Shown here in pieces: positions 43,028 to 51,521 of a stretch of 64,000 bases of DNA. Each line of letters opens with the position of its first letter. The stretch's first letter is position 1. Source of the stretch: Nitrosopolaris sp035691865 (GTDB lineage: Archaea > Thermoproteota > Nitrososphaeria > Nitrososphaerales > Nitrososphaeraceae); contig DASSIM010000067.1 of the NCBI GenBank assembly GCA_035691865.1, positions 69,832 to 133,831 of the forward strand, in the 5' to 3' direction. Below the pieces are notes generated by a model. The model did not search any database. It saw only the letters and a list, made by a program, of their open reading frames with translations, and had not been told where the DNA came from. A program made the position numbers and the translations under genes.

Positions 43028-43999
43028 ATGAGAACACAATTCGCTCGCCATTTGGTATGTCCACGACATACGGATAAACAGATTCGCCTTTCATTAGAGA
43101 GTCTTCAAGGAAAAGATAATGAATGTGAAGAAGGCTTTCTTAAATGCGATACATGTCAAACAGTGTACCCAATAGTAGATGGAGTAGCAATAGTCGTAAA
43201 AGACTTTGTAAAATATGTCGAGTGTCGTGTGGCAATTTTCGGCAACTTGATACTTAGTAGCAAAACTGAGAAGATGAAGAACTTTCTCAAAGCCTATGGA
43301 GCGCAGATTATGCCAAGGGAAGGCATGGATGATCGATATGAAGAAAGCGGCCCCTGGTTTGCTCCTTATCGATGGATTCAATATGATCATTCATCTGAGG
43401 ATCGACTTCTAAGTACGCTCAAATGGCGCCTAAAGCCGAACGAATTCTATAATAGGATCGTGCAGGTAGTCAGCCCCAAATCGGATGGCGTTGCTCTTGA
43501 CATGGGGTGTTCCATGGGATATAGTACACTAGAGCTCGCAAAAAAGTATGCAATTGTACTTGGTATCGATCTATCCTTCTCCTTTATCAAGGAGGCCAGA
43601 AGAAGACTGTTGACGTCGCGACAAGAAAATGTTGAGTTTTATGTAGCAGATTCATTGCACGCGCCATTTAATTATATGAAATTTGACCTGATACTCGCAC
43701 TTAATTTATTGGAATTTGTCGAAGTGACTGACCTACTTTCATCTATCCACTGGCTACTAAAGGCCCATGCGCTAGTCTTATTCGCAGACCCTTACGATTA
43801 TAACCGTCAGTCACACCCAACTCGAAAAGTTGATGCCCAAACCTTCAGAGCCATGGTAGAGAATTCAGGTTTTGAATTATCGCAAAGAACTAAGACGGAA
43901 TCGTATATCCCCTGGATAATAAAAGTATATGAAAGAGCTTATCTATTTTATTTTGTAGACTACATAATGGCGAAAAAACTCTCAAAGCATAAAGTCTAA
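43028..43999 (+). CDS. Class I SAM methyltransferase with Trm112-like N-terminus
   Basis: The 323-residue protein begins with a zinc-ribbon-like domain, HLVCPRHTDKQIR...FLKCDTCQTVYPIVDGVAIVV, similar to Trm112/YbaR. A Rossmann methyltransferase domain follows, with motif I ALDMGCSMGYSTLELAKK near residue 157, ADSLHAPF and LALNLLEFVE. The fused layout resembles several archaeal methyltransferases that modify small molecules, lipids or RNA; the substrate is unknown. It is alone in its transcription unit. Confidence 0.85.
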   Translation: MRTQFARHLVCPRHTDKQIRLSLESLQGKDNECEEGFLKCDTCQTVYPIVDGVAIVVKDFVKYVECRVAIFGNLILSSKTEKMKNFLKAYGAQIMPREGMDDRYEESGPWFAPYRWIQYDHSSEDRLLSTLKWRLKPNEFYNRIVQVVSPKSDGVALDMGCSMGYSTLELAKKYAIVLGIDLSFSFIKEARRRLLTSRQENVEFYVADSLHAPFNYMKFDLILALNLLEFVEVTDLLSSIHWLLKAHALVLFADPYDYNRQSHPTRKVDAQTFRAMVENSGFELSQRTKTESYIPWIIKVYERAYLFYFVDYIMAKKLSKHKV

Positions 44000-44798
44000 T
44001 AATACTTTATTCATCATGTAATAAATAATTCAAGATGGTGCTAAAACTCCATTTCCTTCACAAGTGAATCTATGGGAACTTATTCGCATGCCAAGAACTC
44101 GATAATCCTTCGCCGTTATTTGTTCTGGAATGCTCCCTTCCTTCGAAGATCTAGATAATATCTCCGTCTCTGAACAGACTTTCCCATATTCTGATCTTGC
44201 CCTTTGCCTATAATACAACTCTTCATGATCCTGTGCTATGCGTAAGAAAGAGTGGGCTGTAAGTGGGCTAAAAAACGTACGCTATCGCGTTAGAATTACT
44301 TGTGTTTTTCTTCATCATGAGCATCGAGGTCGCCTCTGGTTCTATTACCAATAGAGACGACCACGCTCTTGGGTGCAATAAAAGGGAGGACATCCTCTCT
44401 CCAGCAATAACTGTAAATTCGTAATCATACCACTACATAACTAGAACACTAATTCTATGTTTTCCTATTACGTCTAGGCAACCTCATTTACAAACGCTAC
44501 CGCTACAAAAAGCTACAAATAACGAAGATTGCAACAAGCATTTGGAACATACAAGCACCCATGCTATCAATAGTTGAGTAAGCATATCTGTTAGGAAGAG
44601 GACGATCTCAAAAAATGCTAAGGTATATTTTGTTCATGTCAAATAAATAAGATTTGAAAGCTCTAGCAGGACCGAATATTGCTAGGCTGAGATTAGAATT
44701 TCTCGTTGGAAGCCTTGTTAATATCATGGCACTCTCCGCATGGCGGTTCAGCTTGAATGTAAACATTCATAAATTATAATTATCGAGTTTCCTCGTTC
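44000..44798. other. 800-bp stretch without a supported gene
   Basis: AT-rich DNA after the methyltransferase gene. A minus-strand open frame at 44030-44218 extends upstream without a start codon to a stop near 44285. Its peptide (charged, Arg/Ser-rich) matches nothing I know; it may be a small gene or a decayed one. A local repeat GGGAGGACATCCTCTCTCC near 44385-44403 could form a hairpin. Confidence 0.4.
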
Positions 44799-45371
44799 GT
44801 GCAAAGAGATTCACAAATGCTAGAGGCAAAAAAAGCCTTTGGGTTATTTTTTATAGCCATAGCGGTGGCTGTCGTCGTTGGCACGCTTCTTACTGAAATC
44901 GCATCCAAATATAACGTTCCGATCTATTATATTGCGCTAATTTGGCCTGCTAGTTTCGGTGTTGCATTTGGAGCAAATTTTCGGAAATTTCGAAGAGTGA
45001 TTGTTTCTGTACGCACTCGAATGAGAAATAGTATGAAATGGCCTTCTAGAGCAAAGGCAATAAATGGACTATGTTGGGCTTCGCCCTTCGCTTTGATAGG
45101 CGTATTTCCATCAATGTACCAGTACCTGATCCTCGTTGGCATAGGCTTAGGGAATCTGTCAACATATCTACTTATGAAAAAATACAATGGTCTTAACAAC
45201 CGTGAACAAATGATCGTCGGTCTGATTTCTCTTGCTTCGGTTCCTATTTCGATAAGGATTGATATGACTCTATTTGTTTTGAACCATGATATTGCGGTTT
45301 TTTTATCTCGAATATTGATAGGTTTAGCTTATGCAATTGGGGGAGTTTATGCACTTCTAAACAAAGAGTGA
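44799..45371 (+). CDS. Multi-pass membrane protein of unknown function
   Basis: A 190-residue protein with about five predicted membrane segments (for example FGLFFIAIAVAVVVGTLLTE and YIALIWPASFGVAFGA at the start, PFALIGVFPS and YLILVGIGLG in the middle, then MIVGLISLASVP and a last segment). The ATG at 44817 (MLEAKKAF) would start six residues later and fits as well. Positive residues lie in loops likely on the cytoplasmic side. No family recognised; it is monocistronic. Confidence 0.65.
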   Translation: MQRDSQMLEAKKAFGLFFIAIAVAVVVGTLLTEIASKYNVPIYYIALIWPASFGVAFGANFRKFRRVIVSVRTRMRNSMKWPSRAKAINGLCWASPFALIGVFPSMYQYLILVGIGLGNLSTYLLMKKYNGLNNREQMIVGLISLASVPISIRIDMTLFVLNHDIAVFLSRILIGLAYAIGGVYALLNKE

Positions 45372-45718
45372 CGCATGAATATGTCCAGATTTGTGTATAC
45401 CTGAACGTATAACACCAATGAGACATTAAGTGGAGCTACTTGATTACCATGAGTACAGTTGATGACATGTATCAGCAGTACTAATAGCATTAACAGTTAG
45501 ATATTAGATGAAGGAATTTATATCTCACGTTCGTTTTTCCATCACTGTTGATTAAAGATAGAGATAGGAAATTTCAAAGGTCAGCAACTAATCTCACAAC
45601 ATAGCACTTCGTTTGCTGGACATGTAATCGTGTTGCTTAGTGAAGCCAATATAAAACTAATCTATCTCAGGCAAGACTTGACCAACACACTTTTAATTTT
45701 GTCAACGAAATGTAAATT
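45372..45718. other. Intergenic stretch of about 350 bp, nothing seen
   Basis: No gene, repeat or RNA structure was recognised. The only regulatory feature is a TATA-like TTTTAATTTTG about 25 bp before the nitrilase ATG at 45719. Confidence 0.4.
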
Positions 45719-46555
45719 ATGGGAAAGTCGCACCGTGTCGCAATTGTGCAAATGAAGTCATCGTCGTTCAAGGAAGAAAATCTAAAGATTTCGGTAGATT
45801 TTATCAAAGAAGCGGCAGAAAGAAAGGCACATCTGATATGCTTCCCTGAATTTCAGATGGCGTTTTCACCTGCTAGGCAATCTTCGAAACAATTAGTGGA
45901 GTTAGCAGAGTCAGCGAAAAACGGCCAATTTGTCTTAAGATTGTGCAGCGCAGCTAGGAAATATAATATCAACGTTGTGGCAACAATCTATGAAAAAAGC
46001 GACAGATTTTCTGATTACCGTGTATATGATACGGCCGTTTTGATAAACAGTAGAGGGAAAATCATTTCACATTATCGAAAGATACACCTATATAATGCTT
46101 TAGGATCCAAAGAATCTCTTAAACTTATTGCCGGTGACAGTATTGAAGAGCCTAAACACACTTCGGTTGGAATTATTGGTTTACTGATTTGTTATGATTT
46201 ACGTTTTCCCGAAATATCTAGGATCTTAGCAATGCAGGGCGCTGAAATTCTGGCCGCTCCTTCGGCATGGTTTCAAGGAGTTATGAAGGAAGAACATTGG
46301 GAGACTTTTCTCAAAGCCAGATCTATCGAGAATGGCATTTACATTGCTGCTCCAGACCAGATAGGCAATAGCTTCTCCGGAAGAAGCATGATTATAGATC
46401 CCTTTGGTATGGTAGTATTGGACATGGGAAATAGAGAAGGGATGGACGTTGTTGAAATCGATATATCCAGAATACAAAACGTTCGAAAATCGCTTCCTCT
46501 TTTGAAAAATCGTCGAACCGATGTATATCGCAACCATATTAACGCGTTCACATAA
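45719..46555 (+). CDS. Carbon-nitrogen hydrolase (nitrilase superfamily)
   Basis: A 278-residue amidase-like enzyme with the Glu-Lys-Cys catalytic triad: Glu in CFPEFQMAF, Lys in HYRKIHLY, Cys in LLICYDLRFPEISR. The opening VAIVQMKSS and the MIIDPFGMVVLDM turn are typical of the Nit subgroup. Eukaryotic Nit1/NitA repairs deaminated glutathione, and archaeal homologues may hydrolyse omega-amides; the substrate is unknown. It has its own promoter. Confidence 0.9.
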   Translation: MGKSHRVAIVQMKSSSFKEENLKISVDFIKEAAERKAHLICFPEFQMAFSPARQSSKQLVELAESAKNGQFVLRLCSAARKYNINVVATIYEKSDRFSDYRVYDTAVLINSRGKIISHYRKIHLYNALGSKESLKLIAGDSIEEPKHTSVGIIGLLICYDLRFPEISRILAMQGAEILAAPSAWFQGVMKEEHWETFLKARSIENGIYIAAPDQIGNSFSGRSMIIDPFGMVVLDMGNREGMDVVEIDISRIQNVRKSLPLLKNRRTDVYRNHINAFT

Positions 46556-46757
46556 ATGTAATCTTTTCTCTATATGAGAGACATTGCTGCCGATTCTAAC
46601 TATAGCGCAAGGCAAATAATAGGTGCTTCGCCAGCTTGAATACTCAACTGCCTCGCAAAAATGGAGTTGGATGGCAAAGAGCGACCTTGACGCAGAATAT
46701 TCCTCGTTATATGGCCTCTCTAACCTTTTTATAACTCGAAGCACTAGTTTTTAATAA

Positions 46758-47918
46758 ATGCAAAGTAAGGTTTGTGTTCTCGGTGCAGGCAGTACCAAAT
46801 ACGGTAAATTAAACGAAGGCATTATCGAAATTGCATTGAAGGCGTCTATGGACGCAATTGATTCAGCAGGTATAACACAAAAGGATATTCAGGCTGGGTA
46901 CATTTCAAATGTTTTTGGAGTTACCGATAGGCAAGTCCACATGGCACCAGTCATTATGAGTAACTTAGGTCTCCCAGAAGTGCCAGGATTAACAATAGAA
47001 TCGGCATGCGGTTCAGGTTCCATTATGTTTAGAGAAGCATACGCGAACGTAGCCGCTGGATTCTACGATTGCATTTTAGGAATAGGGGTGGAGAAAATAA
47101 CCCATACTGGTACAATCCAGAGTACTACTTTGTTCTCTTATTGTTCGGATTTCTTTTACGAAGGCGGAAATGGCGCTTCGTTCCCTGGATTATTTGCATC
47201 AATCGCTAGGTCATATATGGCTAAATATAAGGCGAGCGAGGAAGACCTTGCACGGGTTGCAGTAAAGAATCATGAAAATGGGATTCTGAACCCAAAAGCT
47301 CATGTCAGGAAAAAAATTACGATTGACGACGTATTGAAATCTGCTGTCGTGGCTTCGCCCTTAAAGCTCTATGACTGCTGTCCGTTTTCTGATGGGGCGT
47401 CAGCAGTAATACTTTGTAGTGAAGATTTTGCAAAGAAAAGTGGTAGGCCTTTTATTGAGGTGATTGGTTCAGGTAGAGGTGCATCTCCGGCTGCAGTCCA
47501 GGGTCGTGATGATATTACAACTATCCCGAGTACCGTAGCCGCGGCCAAGCAGGCGTACAAAATGGCCGGCATCACAGCAAAGGATATAGATTTTGCTGAA
47601 GTCCATGACTGCTTCACAATTGCTGAACTTATTGATATAGAAGACCTAGGCTTCTTTAAGAAAGGAGCCGGACCCAATGCCGTCAGAGAAGGAGCTACTT
47701 CCAGAGACGGAGAAATTCCCATTAATCCTTCAGGTGGGCTAAAATCAAAGGGTCATCCAATCGGTGCGACAGGTATCGGTCAGGTAGTAGAGGTTTTTGA
47801 ACAACTTACCGGCAAAGCTGAGCAAAGAACTATCAAGGATGCAGAAGTGGCACTCACACATAACTTCGGGGCTACTGGTGCAAGCGCTGCCGTCCATATA
47901 TTTAAGAGGGTTCATTGA
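46758..47918 (+). CDS. Archaeal acetyl-CoA C-acetyltransferase (thiolase)
   Basis: It condenses two acetyl-CoA to acetoacetyl-CoA, or cleaves it, for the mevalonate pathway or the last step of the HP/HB cycle. The 386-residue protein has the acyl-accepting Cys in ESACGSGS (about residue 85), the His in AEVHDCFT, and GGLKSKGHPIGATG. The C-terminal THNFGATGASAA replaces the second-Cys CxGxG loop, a feature of archaeal thiolases that act with a DUF35 protein. The DUF35 gene follows directly, the ATG adjoining the stop. No HMG-CoA synthase gene is beside it here. Confidence 0.92.
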   Translation: MQSKVCVLGAGSTKYGKLNEGIIEIALKASMDAIDSAGITQKDIQAGYISNVFGVTDRQVHMAPVIMSNLGLPEVPGLTIESACGSGSIMFREAYANVAAGFYDCILGIGVEKITHTGTIQSTTLFSYCSDFFYEGGNGASFPGLFASIARSYMAKYKASEEDLARVAVKNHENGILNPKAHVRKKITIDDVLKSAVVASPLKLYDCCPFSDGASAVILCSEDFAKKSGRPFIEVIGSGRGASPAAVQGRDDITTIPSTVAAAKQAYKMAGITAKDIDFAEVHDCFTIAELIDIEDLGFFKKGAGPNAVREGATSRDGEIPINPSGGLKSKGHPIGATGIGQVVEVFEQLTGKAEQRTIKDAEVALTHNFGATGASAAVHIFKRVH

Positions 47919-48323
47919 ATGGAATTATCAAAGAGCAGACAACAAGAACAAGATTCTAGTGCTCGTGAAAAGTTTATACTCGCTGCGCGAAGACACAAGA
48001 TACTTTGCAACAAATGCGCGCGTTGTGGACATTTGATGCTTGTTACAATATATTACTGTGAAAAATGTTGTAGCCACGATTTTGAGAGTACCGAGTTGGA
48101 AGGTGCGGGCAAGGTTGTGACATACACAATTCAGGCGGTAGCACCTGAGGGATTTGAGGATGCTGGATCATACGCGTGGGTTGTGCTCAGTGTTGATGGT
48201 ACAGATTTCAAGATATCTGGTTTCCTACCCGGAGTAGTATCATCTTCCGACCTACCGCTCGGATCAAGAGTCAGAATATTGGATTATCACCCAAAACATG
48301 GCTTGACTTTGCAAAAAGTCTAG
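47919..48323 (+). CDS. DUF35 OB-fold / zinc-ribbon partner of thiolase
   Basis: A 134-residue protein with a four-Cys zinc ribbon (LCNKCARCGHLMLVTIYYCEKCCSHDF) and an OB fold (KVVTYTIQAVAPEGFEDAG...KISGFLPG). DUF35 proteins bridge thiolase and HMG-CoA synthase in archaea, channelling acetoacetyl-CoA. The ATG follows the thiolase stop without a gap, so the two are co-translated. The rest of the N-terminus is charged and flexible. Confidence 0.92.
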   Translation: MELSKSRQQEQDSSAREKFILAARRHKILCNKCARCGHLMLVTIYYCEKCCSHDFESTELEGAGKVVTYTIQAVAPEGFEDAGSYAWVVLSVDGTDFKISGFLPGVVSSSDLPLGSRVRILDYHPKHGLTLQKV

Positions 48324-48528
48324 CTCATGTCATGATGCTAGTTGCATCCGCACAGCGAACAACGCTATTAGCGTCATATTGGAAAATATTGCGTTGAACA
48401 AGAATAACGGAACCGTGTTTACTTTGGACTACTCCACATTTGGTAGATTAGCTTTTTGATAGTTGTTTGTATACAGAATTTAACGCTCGCTCTTAACATT
48501 TTTTCGACTAACCTGAATTCGTCCACAA

Positions 48529-49152
48529 ATGGATCAGCATCAGCAACAATTCAAAAGCGATATGGAAAAAGCTACTTCAGTAGTCAATAGTCAACTCGCT
48601 CGATTAAGGCTGCTCGATGAAAAGTTCTCAAGGATGGATAAAAATTTTAGACATCAGATAGTATCAAATATCAAGTCCGGCAATAACTCACGAGCCAAAG
48701 CTCTTGCAGGAGAGTTGTCAAATATCCGCAATGTTCAACGGACAACACAAAATGCGGGCCTTGCACTAGAGGTCATGCTGATTCGATTCAGTACTGTTAA
48801 CGAATTTGCCATGGTATTGGAAACCATCAATCCTACTATTGGGATGATCAGGGATATCCAAAGAGATATCTCCAAGGTAATTCCAGCTGCTTCAAGCGTG
48901 TTCTCTGAAATGCAAACAATGACTTCCGATGTCTTGGTTAATTCCGATATTAAGTTGGATGTTGGAAATAAGTTCTCAACACCCGTTGATAAAGACGCTC
49001 TTTCAATCCTAAATGAGATAGAGGGAATACTTGAAAATGAAACAAAGACAAAGCTTCCCGACGTTCCGTCGACCTTTGTGGATAAGAGAATGGATACTCA
49101 GTATCACGAGGAAGGAGTATCAGACAAAAGTCAAATAATGATAGAAGGTTAA
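48529..49152 (+). CDS. cdvB: CdvB-like ESCRT-III protein
   Basis: A 207-residue Snf7-like protein. The N-terminal about 150 residues are predicted as long amphipathic helices: ATSVVNSQLARLRLLDEKFSRM, basic AKALAGELSNIRNVQRTTQNAG, and AMVLETINPTIGMIRDIQRDISKVIP, the CdvB pattern. A variable, acidic tail follows. ESCRT-III filaments constrict the membrane during division in CdvABC archaea, and thaumarchaea have several CdvB paralogues. There is no clear MIT-interaction motif at the tail, so this is likely one of the paralogues. CdvA and CdvC are not beside it. Confidence 0.8.
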   Translation: MDQHQQQFKSDMEKATSVVNSQLARLRLLDEKFSRMDKNFRHQIVSNIKSGNNSRAKALAGELSNIRNVQRTTQNAGLALEVMLIRFSTVNEFAMVLETINPTIGMIRDIQRDISKVIPAASSVFSEMQTMTSDVLVNSDIKLDVGNKFSTPVDKDALSILNEIEGILENETKTKLPDVPSTFVDKRMDTQYHEEGVSDKSQIMIEG

Positions 49153-49244
49153 ACTTAGTCTTCTTTAGATTACTGTCTTCTATATCATTAGTAAAATATA
49201 ATTTACAAAGTAGTTTTAATCAGTTAGTCTGAATATCGGGTGCA

Positions 49245-51401
49245 ATGGAGCAGTTGAGTCACGATAAATACCCAATACAAGCGGAATCTACACGTGATGG
49301 AGTGCTAGAATCTGCCTCAAAACGAGTTCGGATGATTTTCTCCGTTATGGCTAGCCCTAATCGAATTGACATCCTTCGCATTTTGAATTCCAAAGGCCCT
49401 CTTACATATTCTGAGTTAAAGTCGTTAGCCGGATTTAAATCGAAAAAAGAATCTGGGAAATTCGCATATCACTTACGAAAACTTCTCAGACAGTCCCTGG
49501 TGGCACTCAACAAAGGAGAGCGACGCTACACAATTACCAATCTCGGTAAGCTTGTGCTAAGCCTTGCGAGACAGATAGAGGAAAGGTCAATAATTGAAAG
49601 TGGCAAAATGTATGTTAGGACTACAAGACCTTCCATTGAAGAATTTAACTCCAATAAGATAATACAGTCACTAGTAAGGGAAGCAAATATGCCCCTTGAG
49701 CAAGCACATAAGATAACAGAAGAGGTTGAGAATAAGATATACAAGTTTCAGGCCGTCTATCTGACGTCATCCTTAATACGAGAGACGGTAAACTCTGTTC
49801 TAATTGAACATGGGCATGAGGATTATAGAAATAAATTGGCGAGATTAGGTCTTCCCACATCTGACATCATCGAGATGTTAAGCAATGCAGACACGGCAAG
49901 GAACGGGCTTGAAACTTTGATGTCAAAAGCCTCGAATTCAATATTTTCTGAATACCTCTTAATCAATACTCTTCCGAAAGACATTGCAGATATGCATTTG
50001 GCTGGGGAGATGAATATTTCTAACAGCGGCACGTGGGGATTAATTCCAGACACGATTTTTCTAGACATTAATAAGTTCCGTGAGAACGCTCTTGATCCTA
50101 AAGGGAAATTCCTGAACGTATCACGAATCCCTTTGCCTAGTATCGATAACTCGAACGACTTCGAGGCTTACCTGTCGTTATTGATTTCTCTTCTGAGCAG
50201 AGAAGCTTCAACAGAAGTGGTACTTGAAGGGATCATTCCATTGATTTTAGAGGAAACGAAAGAACCTGCTAAAATTAGTTCACGATTTGCTAAGGCTCTT
50301 GTGTTATCTTCAACAGCTCCTAGCTATACTGAGTCAGGATTACCTACCACCACAATAACGATCCCAGCTGATGGGCAAGATGCTAAGTCGATCGCCGCGT
50401 TATTGAGTGGTTATCAAAAATATCTGGATTCTACTCCCGTGCCACGTATTGGTATATCACTAATCTACAATGATATCGCTGATCAACAACTTGGCTACCA
50501 TCTAGATCCAATCGCGTCTTTGGTACGAAGTGGAGGAATTATCTCACTTTCACACGATGACGGATTAAGAGCGAGTAGCGGTATCCGAAAATCAATAGGA
50601 GGCAAAAGTTCCGGCACTGTTGTAACTTTACAATCGCTCTCAATTAATCTTCCAAGGCTTGCATATCAGTCGAATAAAGATGAAACCTATTTCCGAGCTA
50701 GACTCGCTCTGATGATCAAGCCGGCCCTAGCGGCGCTATACATTAGAAAGAAGGCTGTCGCAGAGCTCATTAGAAAAGGCACGGTTCCAACCCTGAGCAG
50801 CAATTCTGACTTCATTCAATCAGGCACGACCAGCATCATAATTAACCTAATAGGTGCCCGAGAATCTGTATATGATATTTTGGGACACCGTTCTGAGGAC
50901 AATGGAATCGAGGTTTTACAAAAGGTACTCAAGACTTCTGTAGATGTTGCTCTCGATCAGGGAAGATATATTGGAGAAGGCTCGGTTGGCGTTGCGATGA
51001 TAGCAGATGACAGCGCGGCTAGATTCGCATCGTTGGATTCTGATAAATACGGGAGGGCATATTTGCAATCGACTAAACAAAACTCACCGGCGTATTCTCA
51101 GGGGTTAACCCTGTATGGTGAGCAATTACTGCCCAGTGATGATAATTGTGATTCTCTAATACAAGAATGTCTCTCAGTTGACAAGCTTCTGAGTGGTGGC
51201 TTGTCTGTAGCTCTCGATTTAACAGAACTCGCTTCTAATCATGTGCAACTTAAGAAAGCAATCGAAGTTGCGTCTAGGATCCCATTTTTCCGTCCGTTGG
51301 TAAAGATCATAGTATGCAATAGCTGTGGAAAAAGATCAGCTTCAAGAGATCGAGCAAGATGCGAGTTCTGTGGGTCCTCTCATATGCTACTGATCCCGTA
51401 G
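49245..51401 (+). CDS. ArsR-HTH / ATP-cone / NrdD-like pseudoenzyme, candidate RNR regulator
   Basis: A 718-residue protein with three joined parts. Residues about 25-105 are an ArsR-type winged helix (SVMASPNRIDILRILNSKGPLTY, then FAYHLRKLLRQSL). Residues about 122-200 are an ATP-cone. From about 205 the chain follows class III ribonucleotide reductase, with DIADMHLAGEMNIS and LSINLPRLAY, and it ends with four Cys (691, 694, 706, 709) in the NrdD zinc-ribbon pattern. There is no Cys in residues 1-634, so no thiyl-radical cysteine, and the chain stops where RVxGYL, the glycyl-radical site, should follow. It cannot be a reductase; DNA binding controlled by nucleotides is inferred. nrdJ begins 120 bp downstream. 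Confidence 0.88.
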   Translation: MEQLSHDKYPIQAESTRDGVLESASKRVRMIFSVMASPNRIDILRILNSKGPLTYSELKSLAGFKSKKESGKFAYHLRKLLRQSLVALNKGERRYTITNLGKLVLSLARQIEERSIIESGKMYVRTTRPSIEEFNSNKIIQSLVREANMPLEQAHKITEEVENKIYKFQAVYLTSSLIRETVNSVLIEHGHEDYRNKLARLGLPTSDIIEMLSNADTARNGLETLMSKASNSIFSEYLLINTLPKDIADMHLAGEMNISNSGTWGLIPDTIFLDINKFRENALDPKGKFLNVSRIPLPSIDNSNDFEAYLSLLISLLSREASTEVVLEGIIPLILEETKEPAKISSRFAKALVLSSTAPSYTESGLPTTTITIPADGQDAKSIAALLSGYQKYLDSTPVPRIGISLIYNDIADQQLGYHLDPIASLVRSGGIISLSHDDGLRASSGIRKSIGGKSSGTVVTLQSLSINLPRLAYQSNKDETYFRARLALMIKPALAALYIRKKAVAELIRKGTVPTLSSNSDFIQSGTTSIIINLIGARESVYDILGHRSEDNGIEVLQKVLKTSVDVALDQGRYIGEGSVGVAMIADDSAARFASLDSDKYGRAYLQSTKQNSPAYSQGLTLYGEQLLPSDDNCDSLIQECLSVDKLLSGGLSVALDLTELASNHVQLKKAIEVASRIPFFRPLVKIIVCNSCGKRSASRDRARCEFCGSSHMLLIP

Positions 51402-51480
51402 TCAGTTTGAACAGGAGTGCAAATAGTGCCAAAAAATGTTTTTATTCGTCCTTTCAAATTAACCAATTATTTTTCAGGAA

Positions 51481-51509
51481 GCTAATGCTTTTAAATCTAT
51501 TTAGCATGC
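51481..51509 (+). promoter_or_regulatory. nrdJ promoter: TATA box inside an inverted repeat
   Basis: The TATA-like CTTTTAAATCTAT (51488-51500) is centred about 29 bp before the ATG at 51522, so the message is nearly leaderless. GCTAA (51481-51485) and TTAGC (51501-51505) are inverted arms around it, and ATGCT (51485-51489) with AGCAT (51503-51507) is an overlapping second pair. A regulator bound here would exclude TBP. The neighbouring HTH pseudoenzyme is the obvious candidate, by inference only. Confidence 0.45.
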
Positions 51510-51521
51510 CGTAATAACGGA

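Noticed and set aside
44030..44218. 62-codon minus frame as a gene
   Set aside because: The frame extends upstream without a start codon, and the peptide matches nothing. Weak evidence for a real gene.
49245..51401. Functional anaerobic (class III) ribonucleotide reductase
   Set aside because: No active-site Cys and no glycyl-radical motif; the N-terminal HTH points to regulation.
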